A stretch of 64,000 bases of DNA from Kutzneria chonburiensis (lineage in GTDB: Bacteria; Actinomycetota; Actinomycetes; Mycobacteriales; Pseudonocardiaceae), in NCBI RefSeq assembly GCF_028622115.1, contig NZ_CP097263.1, positions 6,882,001 through 6,946,000 of the forward strand, given 5' to 3'. The translations under genes and the position numbers were made by a program. The notes beneath the pieces were generated by a model. It was not told the origin of the DNA and ran no database searches. It worked only from the letters and a program-made list of their open reading frames with translations. Positions 45,191 to 54,099 of the stretch are shown in pieces (within the stretch, counting starts at the first letter, position 1; each line of letters opens with the position of its first letter).

Positions 45191-45194
45191 CGCC

Positions 45195-45228
45195 GACAAT
45201 GGGGTCTCGAAATCGAGACCCCATTGTC
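45195..45228. terminator. Bidirectional terminator
   Basis: A perfect 16-base inverted repeat (45195-45210 with 45213-45228) with a 2-base loop between the convergent small gene and aminotransferase gene. Confidence 0.85.
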
Positions 45229-45234
45229 ACCCGG

Positions 45235-46398
45235 TCAGCCGAGCTTGCGCAGTCGCGCGATCGCCTCGTCGATTACCTCGTCCCGCTTGCAGAAGGCAAA
45301 ACGCACCAGGTGCTGCCACTGCTCGGGGTGGTCGGTGAACACCTGCACCGGCACGCCGGCCACGCCGATCCGCTCCGGCAGCTGTCGGCACAGCTCCGCG
45401 CCGTCGGCGAAGCCCAGCGGCCGCACGTCCGCGCACACGAAGTACGTGCCGGCGGCCTGACGCACGGCGAAGCCGGCGTCGGCCAGGCCCGCGGACAGCC
45501 GGTCGCGCTTGCGCTGGAGACCGTCGCGCAGCTGGTCCACCCAGGCCAGCTCGTTGCGCAGGGCGTAGGCCACCGCCGGCTGGAACGGGGCGCCGCCGAC
45601 GAACGTGATGAACTGCTTGGCCGCCCGCACCGCCGCGACCAGCTCGGCCGACCCGCACACCCAGCCGATCTTCCAGCCGGTGGCGTTGAACGTCTTGCCC
45701 GAGCTGGAGATGACCACCGTGCGCTCGTACATGCCGGGCAGCGCCGACAGCGTCACGTGCTCGCGGCCGTCGTAGATCAGGTGCTCGTACACCTCGTCGG
45801 TGATCGCGATCAGGTCGTGCTCCTGGCACAGCTTCGCGACCTCTTCGAGCTCCTGGCGGGTGTAGACCGTGCCCGTCGGGTTGTGCGGCGAGTTCAGCAG
45901 CAGCGCCTTCGTCCGCGGCGTCACCGCCGCCCGGAGCGCGTCCACGTCCAGCGCGAAGCGATCACCGTCCTCGACCAGCGACACCACCTTGCGGGTGGCA
46001 CCGGCCATCGCCACCGAGGCCGCGTACGAGTCGTAGTACGGCTCGATCAGCAGCACCTCGTCACCCGGTTCGACCAGCGCCATCAGCGTCGCCGCGATCG
46101 CCTCGGTCGCGCCGACCGTGACCAGGACCTGGGTGTCCGGGTCGTACTCCGTGCCGTAGCGCGTCCGGTGCTCGGCGATCGCCTGCCGCAGCTCCGGCCG
46201 ACCCGGGCCCGGCGGGTACTGGTTGACGCCCTCGGCGATGGCCCGTTGGGCCGTCGCGAGCATCTCGGCCGGCCCGTCGGTGTCCGGGAAGCCCTGGCCT
46301 AGGTTGACCGCGCCGGTCCGGGTGGCCAGCGCGGTCATCTCCGCGAAGATCGTCGAGGTGAACGGCCGCAGCCGCTGGACGAGAGCAGGTGTGCGCAC
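45235..46398 (-). CDS. Class I/II PLP-dependent aminotransferase
   Basis: 387 residues. The PLP lysine lies in ISSSGKTFNATGWKIGW, the Asn/Asp ligands in NSPHNPTG and ITDEVYEHLIYDG, and the substrate-carboxylate Arg in VRFAFCKRDEV. VNLGQGFPDTDGP is the opening of the DapC/methionine-aminotransferase/KAT subgroup, so it may be an N-succinyldiaminopimelate or methionine/kynurenine-type aminotransferase. Sequence alone does not settle this. ATG 46398 fits. It is divergent from the DUF445 gene. Confidence 0.92.
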   Translation of the reverse strand: MRTPALVQRLRPFTSTIFAEMTALATRTGAVNLGQGFPDTDGPAEMLATAQRAIAEGVNQYPPGPGRPELRQAIAEHRTRYGTEYDPDTQVLVTVGATEAIAATLMALVEPGDEVLLIEPYYDSYAASVAMAGATRKVVSLVEDGDRFALDVDALRAAVTPRTKALLLNSPHNPTGTVYTRQELEEVAKLCQEHDLIAITDEVYEHLIYDGREHVTLSALPGMYERTVVISSSGKTFNATGWKIGWVCGSAELVAAVRAAKQFITFVGGAPFQPAVAYALRNELAWVDQLRDGLQRKRDRLSAGLADAGFAVRQAAGTYFVCADVRPLGFADGAELCRQLPERIGVAGVPVQVFTDHPEQWQHLVRFAFCKRDEVIDEAIARLRKLG

Positions 46399-46493
46399 CT
46401 GGAGGATCCTCGCTGATCCGTCCCTGAAATGTCACCCGGTGCAACCCTGGTCTGCGTCACTGGTCACGGCGGATCGCCGCCCGCGCGGGGAGA

Positions 46494-47753
46494 ATGGCCG
46501 GTGTGGAGCGACTAACCGCGGCCGAGACCGGCAAGCGGCGCGCGCTGCGCCGGATGAAGGCCGTCGCCGCCGGGCTGCTCGTGCTGGCCGCCATCGTCTA
46601 CGTGCTGTCCGGCGTCTTCGCCGGTCCGGTGTGGTTGGGCTACGTCCATGCGGCCGCCGAGGCCAGCATGGTCGGCGCGCTGGCCGACTGGTTCGCCGTC
46701 ACCGCGCTGTTCCGGCGGCCGCTCGGGCTGCCCATCCCGCACACCGCGCTCATTCCCACCCGCAAGAACCTGCTCGGGGCCAGCCTCGGCGACTTCGTCG
46801 GCAGCAACTTCATGTCCGAGCAGGTCGTGCGGGACCGGTTGCACCGGGCCGAGATCAGCAAGCGGGTCGGCGTGTGGCTGTCCGACCGGGAGAACGCCCG
46901 GCGCATCACCTCCGAGTTCGCCAACGTCGCCCGTGGTCTGGTCACCGTGCTCCGCGACGAGGACGTCCAGGCCGTCGTCGAGCACGCCGTCGTGCAGCGG
47001 CTCATGGCCATCCCTTGGGGGCCTCCCTTGGGCAAGCTGCTCGGCCAGGTCCTTGAGGACGGTTCCCACCACAAGCTCGTCGACCTCATGGCCGATCGGG
47101 CCTACGAGTGGGTTCGCGACAATCACGAGGCCGTCAAACGCGTCGTGTCCGACCGTTCGCCGTCGTGGTCGCCCAAGTTCGTCGACTCCATCCTGGGCGA
47201 GCGGGTCTACAACGAGATCCTCGGCTTCGCGTGGGCCATGAAGACCGACCTCAACCACCCCATGCGGGCCGCTGTCGATCGTTTTCTCATCGACTTCGCC
47301 GGGGATCTGCAGACCGATCCCCTCACCATGGAGCGGGCCGAGCAGGTCAAGCACCAGGTACTCACCCATCCCGAGGTGCAGCACGTCATCGGCACCACGT
47401 GGGCCAACGCCAAGCGCATGCTGCTGGACGCCGCCGAGGACCCGTCCAGCGAGCTCCGCCGCCGGGTGCTCGACGGCCTCATCTCCCTCGGCGTCCGCCT
47501 CGAGACCGATGACGCCACCCGGGCCAAGGTCGAGGGCTGGATCGAGGGCGGCGCGGCCTACGTCGTCACCCACTACCGCGACGAGATCCTCACGCTCATC
47601 ACCGACACCATCGAGCGTTGGGACGCCGAGGAGACCTCCCGCAAGATCGAGCTCCAGGTCGGGCGGGACCTCCAGTTCATCCGCATCAACGGCACCGTCG
47701 TCGGCGCCCTGGCCGGCTTGGTCATCTACGCCGCTTCGCAGCTCTTCTTCTGA
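46494..47753 (+). CDS. DUF445 family membrane protein
   Basis: 419 residues. An N-terminal span (AVAAGLLVLAAIVYVLSGVF) is followed by AAAEASMVGALADWFAVTALFRRPLGLPIPHTALIPTRKNLLGASLGDFVGSNF, the DUF445 signature (ADWFAVxALFRxPLGLPIPHTAIIP). A long helical cytoplasmic or surface region follows, with a C-terminal span (TVVGALAGLVIYAASQLFF). Function is unknown across bacteria. ATG 46494 or GTG 46503 may be the start. Confidence 0.9.
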   Translation: MAGVERLTAAETGKRRALRRMKAVAAGLLVLAAIVYVLSGVFAGPVWLGYVHAAAEASMVGALADWFAVTALFRRPLGLPIPHTALIPTRKNLLGASLGDFVGSNFMSEQVVRDRLHRAEISKRVGVWLSDRENARRITSEFANVARGLVTVLRDEDVQAVVEHAVVQRLMAIPWGPPLGKLLGQVLEDGSHHKLVDLMADRAYEWVRDNHEAVKRVVSDRSPSWSPKFVDSILGERVYNEILGFAWAMKTDLNHPMRAAVDRFLIDFAGDLQTDPLTMERAEQVKHQVLTHPEVQHVIGTTWANAKRMLLDAAEDPSSELRRRVLDGLISLGVRLETDDATRAKVEGWIEGGAAYVVTHYRDEILTLITDTIERWDAEETSRKIELQVGRDLQFIRINGTVVGALAGLVIYAASQLFF

Positions 47754-47829
47754 CTCCTACCGACAGTCACCGCCATGTACCCCACAAGCGTGATGCGCGG
47801 TGGAGTCGCGGCGTGGCGGTTGCGCGGGG

Positions 47830-49815
47830 TCAGAGCTGGCGTGGGGAGGCGAGTGAACGCAAGGCGGGGGCGACGGGGCGGCCGTCCAAGAAGCGGTCTA
47901 CGCCACCGTCTTCCAACGCCCGGCGGTAGATCTTCAACGCCTCGCGGGTGGCGGCGACGGTGTGTTCGACATCGGCGACGGTGTGGGCGGCGGAGATGAC
48001 GAAAGACTGGCCCAGCACGCCGCGGCGGAGGAGCTCCTGCATGAAGAGAGTGCGGAAGGGCTGGGAAGGGCGGCCGTCGGGGTCGCGGGTGGTGAAGACC
48101 ATGCACGAAGGACGGCCGATGGCGGCGACGAACTCCTCGACGCCGAGCTCACGGGCGGCGGTGTTGACGCCGTCGGCCAGAAGGGTGCCGCGGCGTTCCA
48201 TGATGCCGACGGGGTCGCCGTCGGCGTAAGCCCGGACGACGGCCCGAAAAGCGGCCAAGGAAACGGTTTCGGGACCGTGGGTGGTGGACAACAGGAACAC
48301 CCGGGGCGACTCGGTGTTGAGGCCGCCGAGCTCCATGAGTTCACGGCGGCCGGCCAGGGCGGAGATGGGGAACCCGTTGCCCATGGCCTTGCCCCAGCAC
48401 GACAGGTCGGGCCGAACGCCGTAGACGGTCTGGGCACCGCTGGCCGACCAACGGAAGCCGGTGATCATCTCGTCGAACACCAACAGCGACCCATGCGCAT
48501 CGCAGAGGGCGCGAACCCCTTCCAGGAAGCCAGGTTCGGGCTCGGCGAGGGCGGTGGCGGCCTCCATCACGACGCAGGCGATCTGGCCGCCGCTCTCGGC
48601 GAAGCGAAGCCGAAGCGAGTCGAGGTCGTTGAACTGGAAGCGAACGGTCTGGTTGCGGGTGGCCTCGGGCACACCGGAATTCATCTCCACGGCCCCGATG
48701 AACCAGTCGTCGGCCGAGAAGAACGGCTGATCGCACACGGCGACCATGTCCCGTCCGGTGACGGCCCGGGCCAACCGGATGGCGGCGGTGGTGGCGTCAG
48801 AGCCGTTCTTGGCGAACTTGACCATGTCCGCACCGGGCACCAGGCTCAGGAAGTCCTCGGCGGCGGCCACTTCCAAGCCGGTGGGACGGGAGAAGTTCAC
48901 GCCGTCGGCCAACGCCTTGTGCACGGCGTCGAGCACCGGCCGGTAGCCGTGCCCGAGGGTGACCGAACGCAGCCCCATGCCGTACTCGATGAAGCAGTTG
49001 CCGTCGGCGTCCCAAACCCGGCACCCGTCGCCACGCACCAGGATGGGCGCCATGCCCTCCGGGTACTGGTCGGAGCCACGGGCATAGGTGTGCGCGCCAC
49101 CGGGCACCAGCTCGTGCAGCCGACGCTGCAACGCGCTGGATCGCTCGAAACCCCTACCACTGCCCGGAACGTCCACCGTCGACACTATAGGTAGATCAGA
49201 GGCGGCCTCGGCAGGCCAGTCGGCGGCCAGCAGCGACCACAGCTCGTAATCGGTGTCCGGCCGACACCCGCGCAGTATTCCTTCACGCCGGAAACCCGCA
49301 CGCCCGAACAAGGTTGCGGCGGCGTGGTCGCCGGCCGGGATGGGCGCGACGAGCCGGTGCAGCTCGTACTCGCCGAAGGCATGGTGCACCAGGAGACGCA
49401 GTGCGGCGGCGGTGATCGAGGCACCCTCGCGTGCTCGCGAGATCCACACCTGCACGTCGGCCGAGCCACGCTCGCGATCGACGCGATCCAGCCGGAGCTC
49501 GCCGGCAATGAGACCGTCGACGATGATCAGGAACGCCAGACCCGAGCCGTCACGGGCCAGCCGGCGGAAGTCGGCGCAGCGGTCCCGCCACGCGGCCTCG
49601 CTGGTCCGCTCGGCCCAGTCGAGCTCGCTCACCGGCCACAGCGGCTCCAGCCGGTCACGCTCGGGCCGCACCAGCCGCGACCACTCGGCGGCATCGGCGG
49701 TAACGGGCGGCCGCAGCTCGACGACCTTGCCCCTGGTCACCACCGGACCGAGCGTGACGCCCGAAACCGGCAGCCCCACCCGAAAACGCAACGTCTGACG
49801 GATCAGTCCGGGCAC
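47830..49815 (-). CDS. GNAT acetyltransferase fused to GSA-type aminotransferase
   Basis: 661 residues. Residues 30-205 are a GNAT domain (VVELRPPVTADAAEWSRLV; LHRLVAPIPAGDHAAATLFGRAGFRREGILRG). Residues 225-640 are a class III PLP aminotransferase like glutamate-1-semialdehyde aminomutase: VPGGAHTYARGSDQYPEG, KFAKNGSDATTAAIRLAR, LVFDEMITGFRW and the PLP lysine in CWGKAMGNGFPISALAG. An aminotransferase making an amine and an acetyltransferase capping it would suit an N-acyl amino sugar or lipid-linked unit of the adjacent polysaccharide locus; the substrate is inference. GTG 49815 follows GAGGAGG. It is last in the locus. Confidence 0.88.
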   Translation of the reverse strand: MPGLIRQTLRFRVGLPVSGVTLGPVVTRGKVVELRPPVTADAAEWSRLVRPERDRLEPLWPVSELDWAERTSEAAWRDRCADFRRLARDGSGLAFLIIVDGLIAGELRLDRVDRERGSADVQVWISRAREGASITAAALRLLVHHAFGEYELHRLVAPIPAGDHAAATLFGRAGFRREGILRGCRPDTDYELWSLLAADWPAEAASDLPIVSTVDVPGSGRGFERSSALQRRLHELVPGGAHTYARGSDQYPEGMAPILVRGDGCRVWDADGNCFIEYGMGLRSVTLGHGYRPVLDAVHKALADGVNFSRPTGLEVAAAEDFLSLVPGADMVKFAKNGSDATTAAIRLARAVTGRDMVAVCDQPFFSADDWFIGAVEMNSGVPEATRNQTVRFQFNDLDSLRLRFAESGGQIACVVMEAATALAEPEPGFLEGVRALCDAHGSLLVFDEMITGFRWSASGAQTVYGVRPDLSCWGKAMGNGFPISALAGRRELMELGGLNTESPRVFLLSTTHGPETVSLAAFRAVVRAYADGDPVGIMERRGTLLADGVNTAARELGVEEFVAAIGRPSCMVFTTRDPDGRPSQPFRTLFMQELLRRGVLGQSFVISAAHTVADVEHTVAATREALKIYRRALEDGGVDRFLDGRPVAPALRSLASPRQL

Positions 49816-49877
49816 CTGACCTCCTCAGCGTGGACACGACCGGCACAGCAGCTATATGTACCTTTTGGGCGATTTCG

Positions 49878-50987
49878 TTACAGGCCGACCGCAGCCCCCA
49901 GCACGGCAGCCGTACGCGCGACGTCCTGCTTGCGCGCCCACTCCATGGCCTCAGGAGACCGCTCGCCGCCGTGCCAACGCCGGATCGCCTCGGCCATCTC
50001 GTCGACGGTCTCGGCCACCAACCACGGCCCGTCCGGATCAATCGCCTCGGCCAGCGACCGCGGCAACACCGACGGGACGCCGAACTCGGCCGCCTCCAGC
50101 ACCTTCACGCTCACGCCGGTGCTGGCCCCGAACCGGGGCACCACGGCCAAGCCGACCCTGGCGTAGAAGTCGGCGACATCGGCCACCGGCCCGGCGGCGA
50201 CGACCCGCGGGTGCTCGGCGAACTGCTCGGTGCCCTTGCCGGCCAGCACGAAGTCCACGTCGACGCCCATGGCCGACAGCTGCTCGTGCACCGGCCCCAG
50301 CAGCACCTCCAGCGCCCGCGCGTTGGGCGGCCAACTCGCCTTGCCGATGAAGCCGACGGCACGGCCACCGGACGCGTCGATCGCCGACAGCGGCACCGGC
50401 AGCGCGATGGCCGACAGCTCGGCGGCGTCGGTGCGGGACAAGGCAAATACGTGCGAGGGAAGCCCGAGTAGCCGCCGTTCCATCCGCCGCAGGCGCGGGA
50501 TCTCGCCCAACATCCGCAACGGCCGCGGCGAATGCTCCACGGCGATGGTCGACTCCACGTTGTGCGCCACGTGTGCCGCCACCGGCACACCAGCAGCGGC
50601 CGCGAGCACCAACCCGGGCCAGCCGCTGGTCACGACCTGTCGGCCGGCGGCGCGCGAACGCAACAGCGCGACGGCCTTGCGCCAACCGGGAAACACCGAG
50701 AACTTCCGGGCCAGGTAGGGCTCCGGGCTGACCAGCATGCCGGCGGCGATCCGAGCCAGCGCCAGCCGATCACCCCTCAGCTCCAGCGGCACATCGCCGG
50801 CCGCACGGGCGGTCACGTCGACATCGTCGAAACGCTCGGTCCACTCACCATCGGGACCGGTCACGCAGACCACTTCCACGTCGGCCGAACCGGCGAAAAC
50901 GGGCAACAGCCGCCGATCCACCCAACCGCTGCCGCCAAGGTCCTGGCGGGACAACGGATACGTCGTCACGAAGCAGACAGCGGACAT
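49878..50987 (-). CDS. GT4-type glycosyltransferase
   Basis: 369 residues with a GT-B layout. The N-terminal domain is MSAVCFVTTYPLSRQDLGGSGWVDRRLLPVF and HNVESTIAVEHSP. The C-terminal domain is AVGFIGKASWPPNARALEVLLGPV, DVDFVLAGKG and the nucleotide-sugar region FGASTGVSVKVLEAAEFGVPSVLP. The EX7E motif is less conserved than in typical GT4. The substrate is unknown. ATG 50987 follows AGGAAC, and the gene lies 8 bases after the WecG-like gene, so it is cotranscribed. Confidence 0.85.
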   Translation of the reverse strand: MSAVCFVTTYPLSRQDLGGSGWVDRRLLPVFAGSADVEVVCVTGPDGEWTERFDDVDVTARAAGDVPLELRGDRLALARIAAGMLVSPEPYLARKFSVFPGWRKAVALLRSRAAGRQVVTSGWPGLVLAAAAGVPVAAHVAHNVESTIAVEHSPRPLRMLGEIPRLRRMERRLLGLPSHVFALSRTDAAELSAIALPVPLSAIDASGGRAVGFIGKASWPPNARALEVLLGPVHEQLSAMGVDVDFVLAGKGTEQFAEHPRVVAAGPVADVADFYARVGLAVVPRFGASTGVSVKVLEAAEFGVPSVLPRSLAEAIDPDGPWLVAETVDEMAEAIRRWHGGERSPEAMEWARKQDVARTAAVLGAAVGL

Positions 50988-50995
50988 GCGGGTTC

Positions 50996-51745
50996 CTAAC
51001 GTGTGTTGGCCAGGACGCGGTCGAACAGCACCCGCGCGACGAACAACGGATTTCCGACCACATAGCGGGTGAACAGGCGCAACGGCTCGCGGCCGAGCCG
51101 GTACAGCCACTCGATCCCCAGGCTGCGCATCCACTGGGGCGCACGGGGAACCCGGTCGGCGGCGAAGTCGAGGAACGCCCCGACGGCCACGCCGAGCTCG
51201 GCCCCGGTGGCCGGCAGGTGCTCGGCCAGCCACAGCTCCTGACGCGGGTTGCCCATGGCCACCAGCACGATGTCGGCCCCGGTCGCACGGATCTGGGCGG
51301 TGACGGCGTGATGGTCGGCGATGTAACCGTGGTGGTGGCCGACCACGCGAAGCCCCGGCATACGGGCGCGCAGCCGTTCCGCCGCCCGCGCGGCCACGCC
51401 GGGGCGGCCGCCGAGCAGGTAGACGCCGAGGCCGTCACGGGCGGCCAGCCGCAGCACCTCGGGCGTGAAGTCGGTGCCGTTGAGATTGGCCGGGAACCGC
51501 CGGCCGCGCATCCGGGCGGCCAGCGCCATGCCCGAGCCGTCGTTGAGCACGAGGTCGGCGTCCGCGAGGCACGCTCGGTAACGGTTGTGCAACCGGGCCA
51601 GGTTCACCGAGTGCGCGTTGACGTAGACCAGGGTCTGCGGCCCGGGCTCGGCCAGCAGGCCGGACACCTCGGCGATGGCCTGCGGCGCGGTCAGCGCGGC
51701 GACCGGCACCCCGAGAACGTTGATGGTGGGAACACCCGCACGCAT
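50996..51745 (-). CDS. WecG/TagA/CpsF (GT26) glycosyltransferase
   Basis: 249 residues. INVLGVPVAALTAPQAIAEVSGLL, VYVNAHSVNLARLHNRYRACLADADLVLNDGSGMALAARMRG, GVYLLGGRPGVAARAAERL and VLVAMGNPRQELWLAEHL are the successive GT26 signatures, including the NDGxG motif. Members add ManNAc or Man-type residues to a lipid-linked primer (WecG, TagA). Here it should add the second or a later sugar of the repeat unit. ATG 51745 fits the family start. No transmembrane helix. Confidence 0.93.
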   Translation of the reverse strand: MRAGVPTINVLGVPVAALTAPQAIAEVSGLLAEPGPQTLVYVNAHSVNLARLHNRYRACLADADLVLNDGSGMALAARMRGRRFPANLNGTDFTPEVLRLAARDGLGVYLLGGRPGVAARAAERLRARMPGLRVVGHHHGYIADHHAVTAQIRATGADIVLVAMGNPRQELWLAEHLPATGAELGVAVGAFLDFAADRVPRAPQWMRSLGIEWLYRLGREPLRLFTRYVVGNPLFVARVLFDRVLANTR

Positions 51746-51829
51746 GGCCCGAGACCTTATCCCTTGCTCCGAATCGACCTTGCACCGGCAGGAAAGTAGC
51801 CACGCTCCGTCCACTTGGGACCAGCGCGG

Positions 51830-53284
51830 CTACACCTGTCTAGGCGCGTCCAGCGCGGCCGACAGCCGATCGCGCAGCCCGAACCAGCCGACGGCCACCG
51901 CGGCGGCGGTGATCAGCAGACCGGTGACCAGATAGAGCAACGAGTGGTGCAGCACCAGGGCCGTCGCCAACAGTGCGGCGACGACCACCAGGGTGGCCAG
52001 CAGCGGCATGGCCAGGCCGCGCAGCAGGGCCGGCACGTGCACGCCGGCCCGCCACAAACCCCAGGCGTGCACGGGAAGTGCGACAAAACAGGACACCGCC
52101 GCGACCGCCCACCCCATGCCGGCCAGGCCCCACCGAGCCGTGGCGAAGATCGCCGTCGGCACCAGCGCCGCCAGCCAGATCACCTGCACCAGCACCGAGG
52201 ACAGCGTGGCACCGGCCGTGATCATCAGGTTGAAGAGCAGATCGGCCAGCACCCGGGCGACGGTCGCGACGGCCAGACCGGCCAACACCGGCGCGGCCGG
52301 GGCCCACTTGTCCCCGTACACGAGCTCGACGATCTGCGGGGCCAGTAAAGCCAGCGCGGCCCCGCCGGGCAGCACGGCCATCGCGACCATGCCGATCACC
52401 GCCGAGGAGGCACGGTCGAGGTCCACGCCGGCGTCGCGGGCGCGGGAGAACGTGGCCAGGCCAACGCGTTCCACCGTCGTGGTGACCACCGAGGCCGGCC
52501 AGCTCGACACGTTCGAAGCCAGGTAGAAGAAACCCAGCGCGGTGGCGCCGAGCATGCGGCCGGTGATCGTCTGCGGTGCGTACTGGAGCAGAACCATCAC
52601 GACCGATGACACCACAACCGCGCCGCCGTACTTGGCGACCTCGTTGACATGCCGGCGTTTGATGCCAAAACGCGGAATCTGCTTTGTCACGATCAGCAGC
52701 ACCAGCGTCACCACGGCGGTGCCGCTGACGTGGCCGATCACCAGCGCCCACGCGCCGAAACCGGTCAGCGCCAAGGCAGCCGTCAGCCCGAGGTTGACCA
52801 ACAGCCCGACGACATCGGCGATCAGCCGCCGGGCCTGGCGCAGATTTCGGGTCAGCAGCGCGCCCGGCACGGCGGCGAAACCGTCGAACAACACGTTGAG
52901 TGACAACACCCGCACCAGGTCGGCGGCCTGCGGCGAGCCGAGGCCGGACGCCAGATAGGGCGCGCCGAACAGGCACAGCAGGTAGACGACGGTCGCGCCG
53001 CCGACGGAGATCGTCCACACCGTCGGCAGCATCGGCCGCACGTCGCCCTTGTGCCGGACGAGCGCGGTCGCGGTGCCGAAGTCGTTGAACGTCAACAGCA
53101 ACGTCTGCACGACCAGCGCCGTCGTGTACAGGCCGAACTGCTCGGGCAGCAGCAGCCGGGCCAGCAGCACGCCGACGGCGAAGGTCGCCAGCCGCGAGAA
53201 CACCGTGTTGATCAAGCTGAACCGCAGGCCCAGCTTGAACTGCCCGGAGAGAGCGTCCGGCGAGTCCTCGACGACCTCGCTCAC
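51830..53284 (-). CDS. Wzx-like polysaccharide flippase
   Basis: 484 residues with about 12-14 hydrophobic spans. LRFSLINTVFSRLATFAVGVLLARLLLPEQFGLYTTALV and FNDFGTATALVRHKG are the MOP/PST-family opening of WzxC-type flippases, which translocate undecaprenyl-linked repeat units across the membrane. The frame is intact. GTG 53284 overlaps the preceding glycosyltransferase stop (GTGA), so translation is coupled. About 85 bases separate it from the GT26 gene. Confidence 0.92.
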   Translation of the reverse strand: MSEVVEDSPDALSGQFKLGLRFSLINTVFSRLATFAVGVLLARLLLPEQFGLYTTALVVQTLLLTFNDFGTATALVRHKGDVRPMLPTVWTISVGGATVVYLLCLFGAPYLASGLGSPQAADLVRVLSLNVLFDGFAAVPGALLTRNLRQARRLIADVVGLLVNLGLTAALALTGFGAWALVIGHVSGTAVVTLVLLIVTKQIPRFGIKRRHVNEVAKYGGAVVVSSVVMVLLQYAPQTITGRMLGATALGFFYLASNVSSWPASVVTTTVERVGLATFSRARDAGVDLDRASSAVIGMVAMAVLPGGAALALLAPQIVELVYGDKWAPAAPVLAGLAVATVARVLADLLFNLMITAGATLSSVLVQVIWLAALVPTAIFATARWGLAGMGWAVAAVSCFVALPVHAWGLWRAGVHVPALLRGLAMPLLATLVVVAALLATALVLHHSLLYLVTGLLITAAAVAVGWFGLRDRLSAALDAPRQV

Positions 53285-54099
53285 GTGCTGACTCCGATCG
53301 CCGTCGCGTCCCAGTCGGTGAAGTAGCTGCCACTGTGCACCGAATAGTCCACAGTGGCCACCGGAACGTGGCGAACCCGTAACTTGGCGGAGACGCGGTG
53401 CACGAATTCCCAGTCCTCACGGGGATGCACCCATCGCGGCCGGGCCCACGGGTCGAATCGAACGCCGGCGAAACGCCGCAGCACCACGGCATTGATGTCG
53501 ACCCACTCGCCGTCCCGGTGCTGGGCCCGGGAGAACGGGCGGCTCAGCACGTCGAGCTCCGTGCCGTCCTCACGCAGCCGGCGCAACGCCGTGTAGACCA
53601 TGCCGGCGCCGGATTCCAGCGCCGCCAGCGACCGCTCGAGGTGATCCGGCCGCCACGTGTTGTCGTCATCCAGAAAGGCCAAATAGGGCGAACGGCTCAG
53701 CCGGATCGCCACATTGCGGGCCAGTCCCGGGCTGCCGTAGTTGCGCGACAGCTTCAACACCACCAGCCGCGGATCCTCGGGCAGACCGTCGACCTGCCCA
53801 CCACCGTCGTCCACCACCAACACAACGGTGTCCCGCACGGTCTGGTTCAAGGCACTTTTCACCGCGTTGGCAAGGCGTTCCGGCCGGCGGTAGGTCGGCA
53901 TGACCACGGCGACCCTGGCCGACGCGGCCTGCCCCAGCTGGGCGGCCAGCGCGAGGGCCTCGGTGTGCTCGGCCCGGTCGGCCTCGAACCGCTCGGCCGC
54001 GAACCGCAGGCGCCACCAGTTCTCGCCGACCACGTTCTTGCCGACCGACTGCCGGAGCAGGTCCTTCACCGGTCTCGGCAGCAGGGCGTAGTCCTTCAA
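53281..54099 (-). CDS. Family 2 glycosyltransferase
   Basis: 272 residues. ARVAVVMPTYRRPERLANAVKSALNQTVRDTVVLVVDDGG is the GT-A nucleotide-sugar fold, and SPYLAFLDDDNTWRPDHLERSL carries the DxD-type metal motif. HPREDWEFVHRV contains the ED acid pair of GT2. The substrate is unknown. A TTG start at 54099 is chosen because AGGAGG lies 6 bases upstream and it overlaps the previous stop (TTGA). Confidence 0.88.
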   Translation of the reverse strand: MKDYALLPRPVKDLLRQSVGKNVVGENWWRLRFAAERFEADRAEHTEALALAAQLGQAASARVAVVMPTYRRPERLANAVKSALNQTVRDTVVLVVDDGGGQVDGLPEDPRLVVLKLSRNYGSPGLARNVAIRLSRSPYLAFLDDDNTWRPDHLERSLAALESGAGMVYTALRRLREDGTELDVLSRPFSRAQHRDGEWVDINAVVLRRFAGVRFDPWARPRWVHPREDWEFVHRVSAKLRVRHVPVATVDYSVHSGSYFTDWDATAIGVST

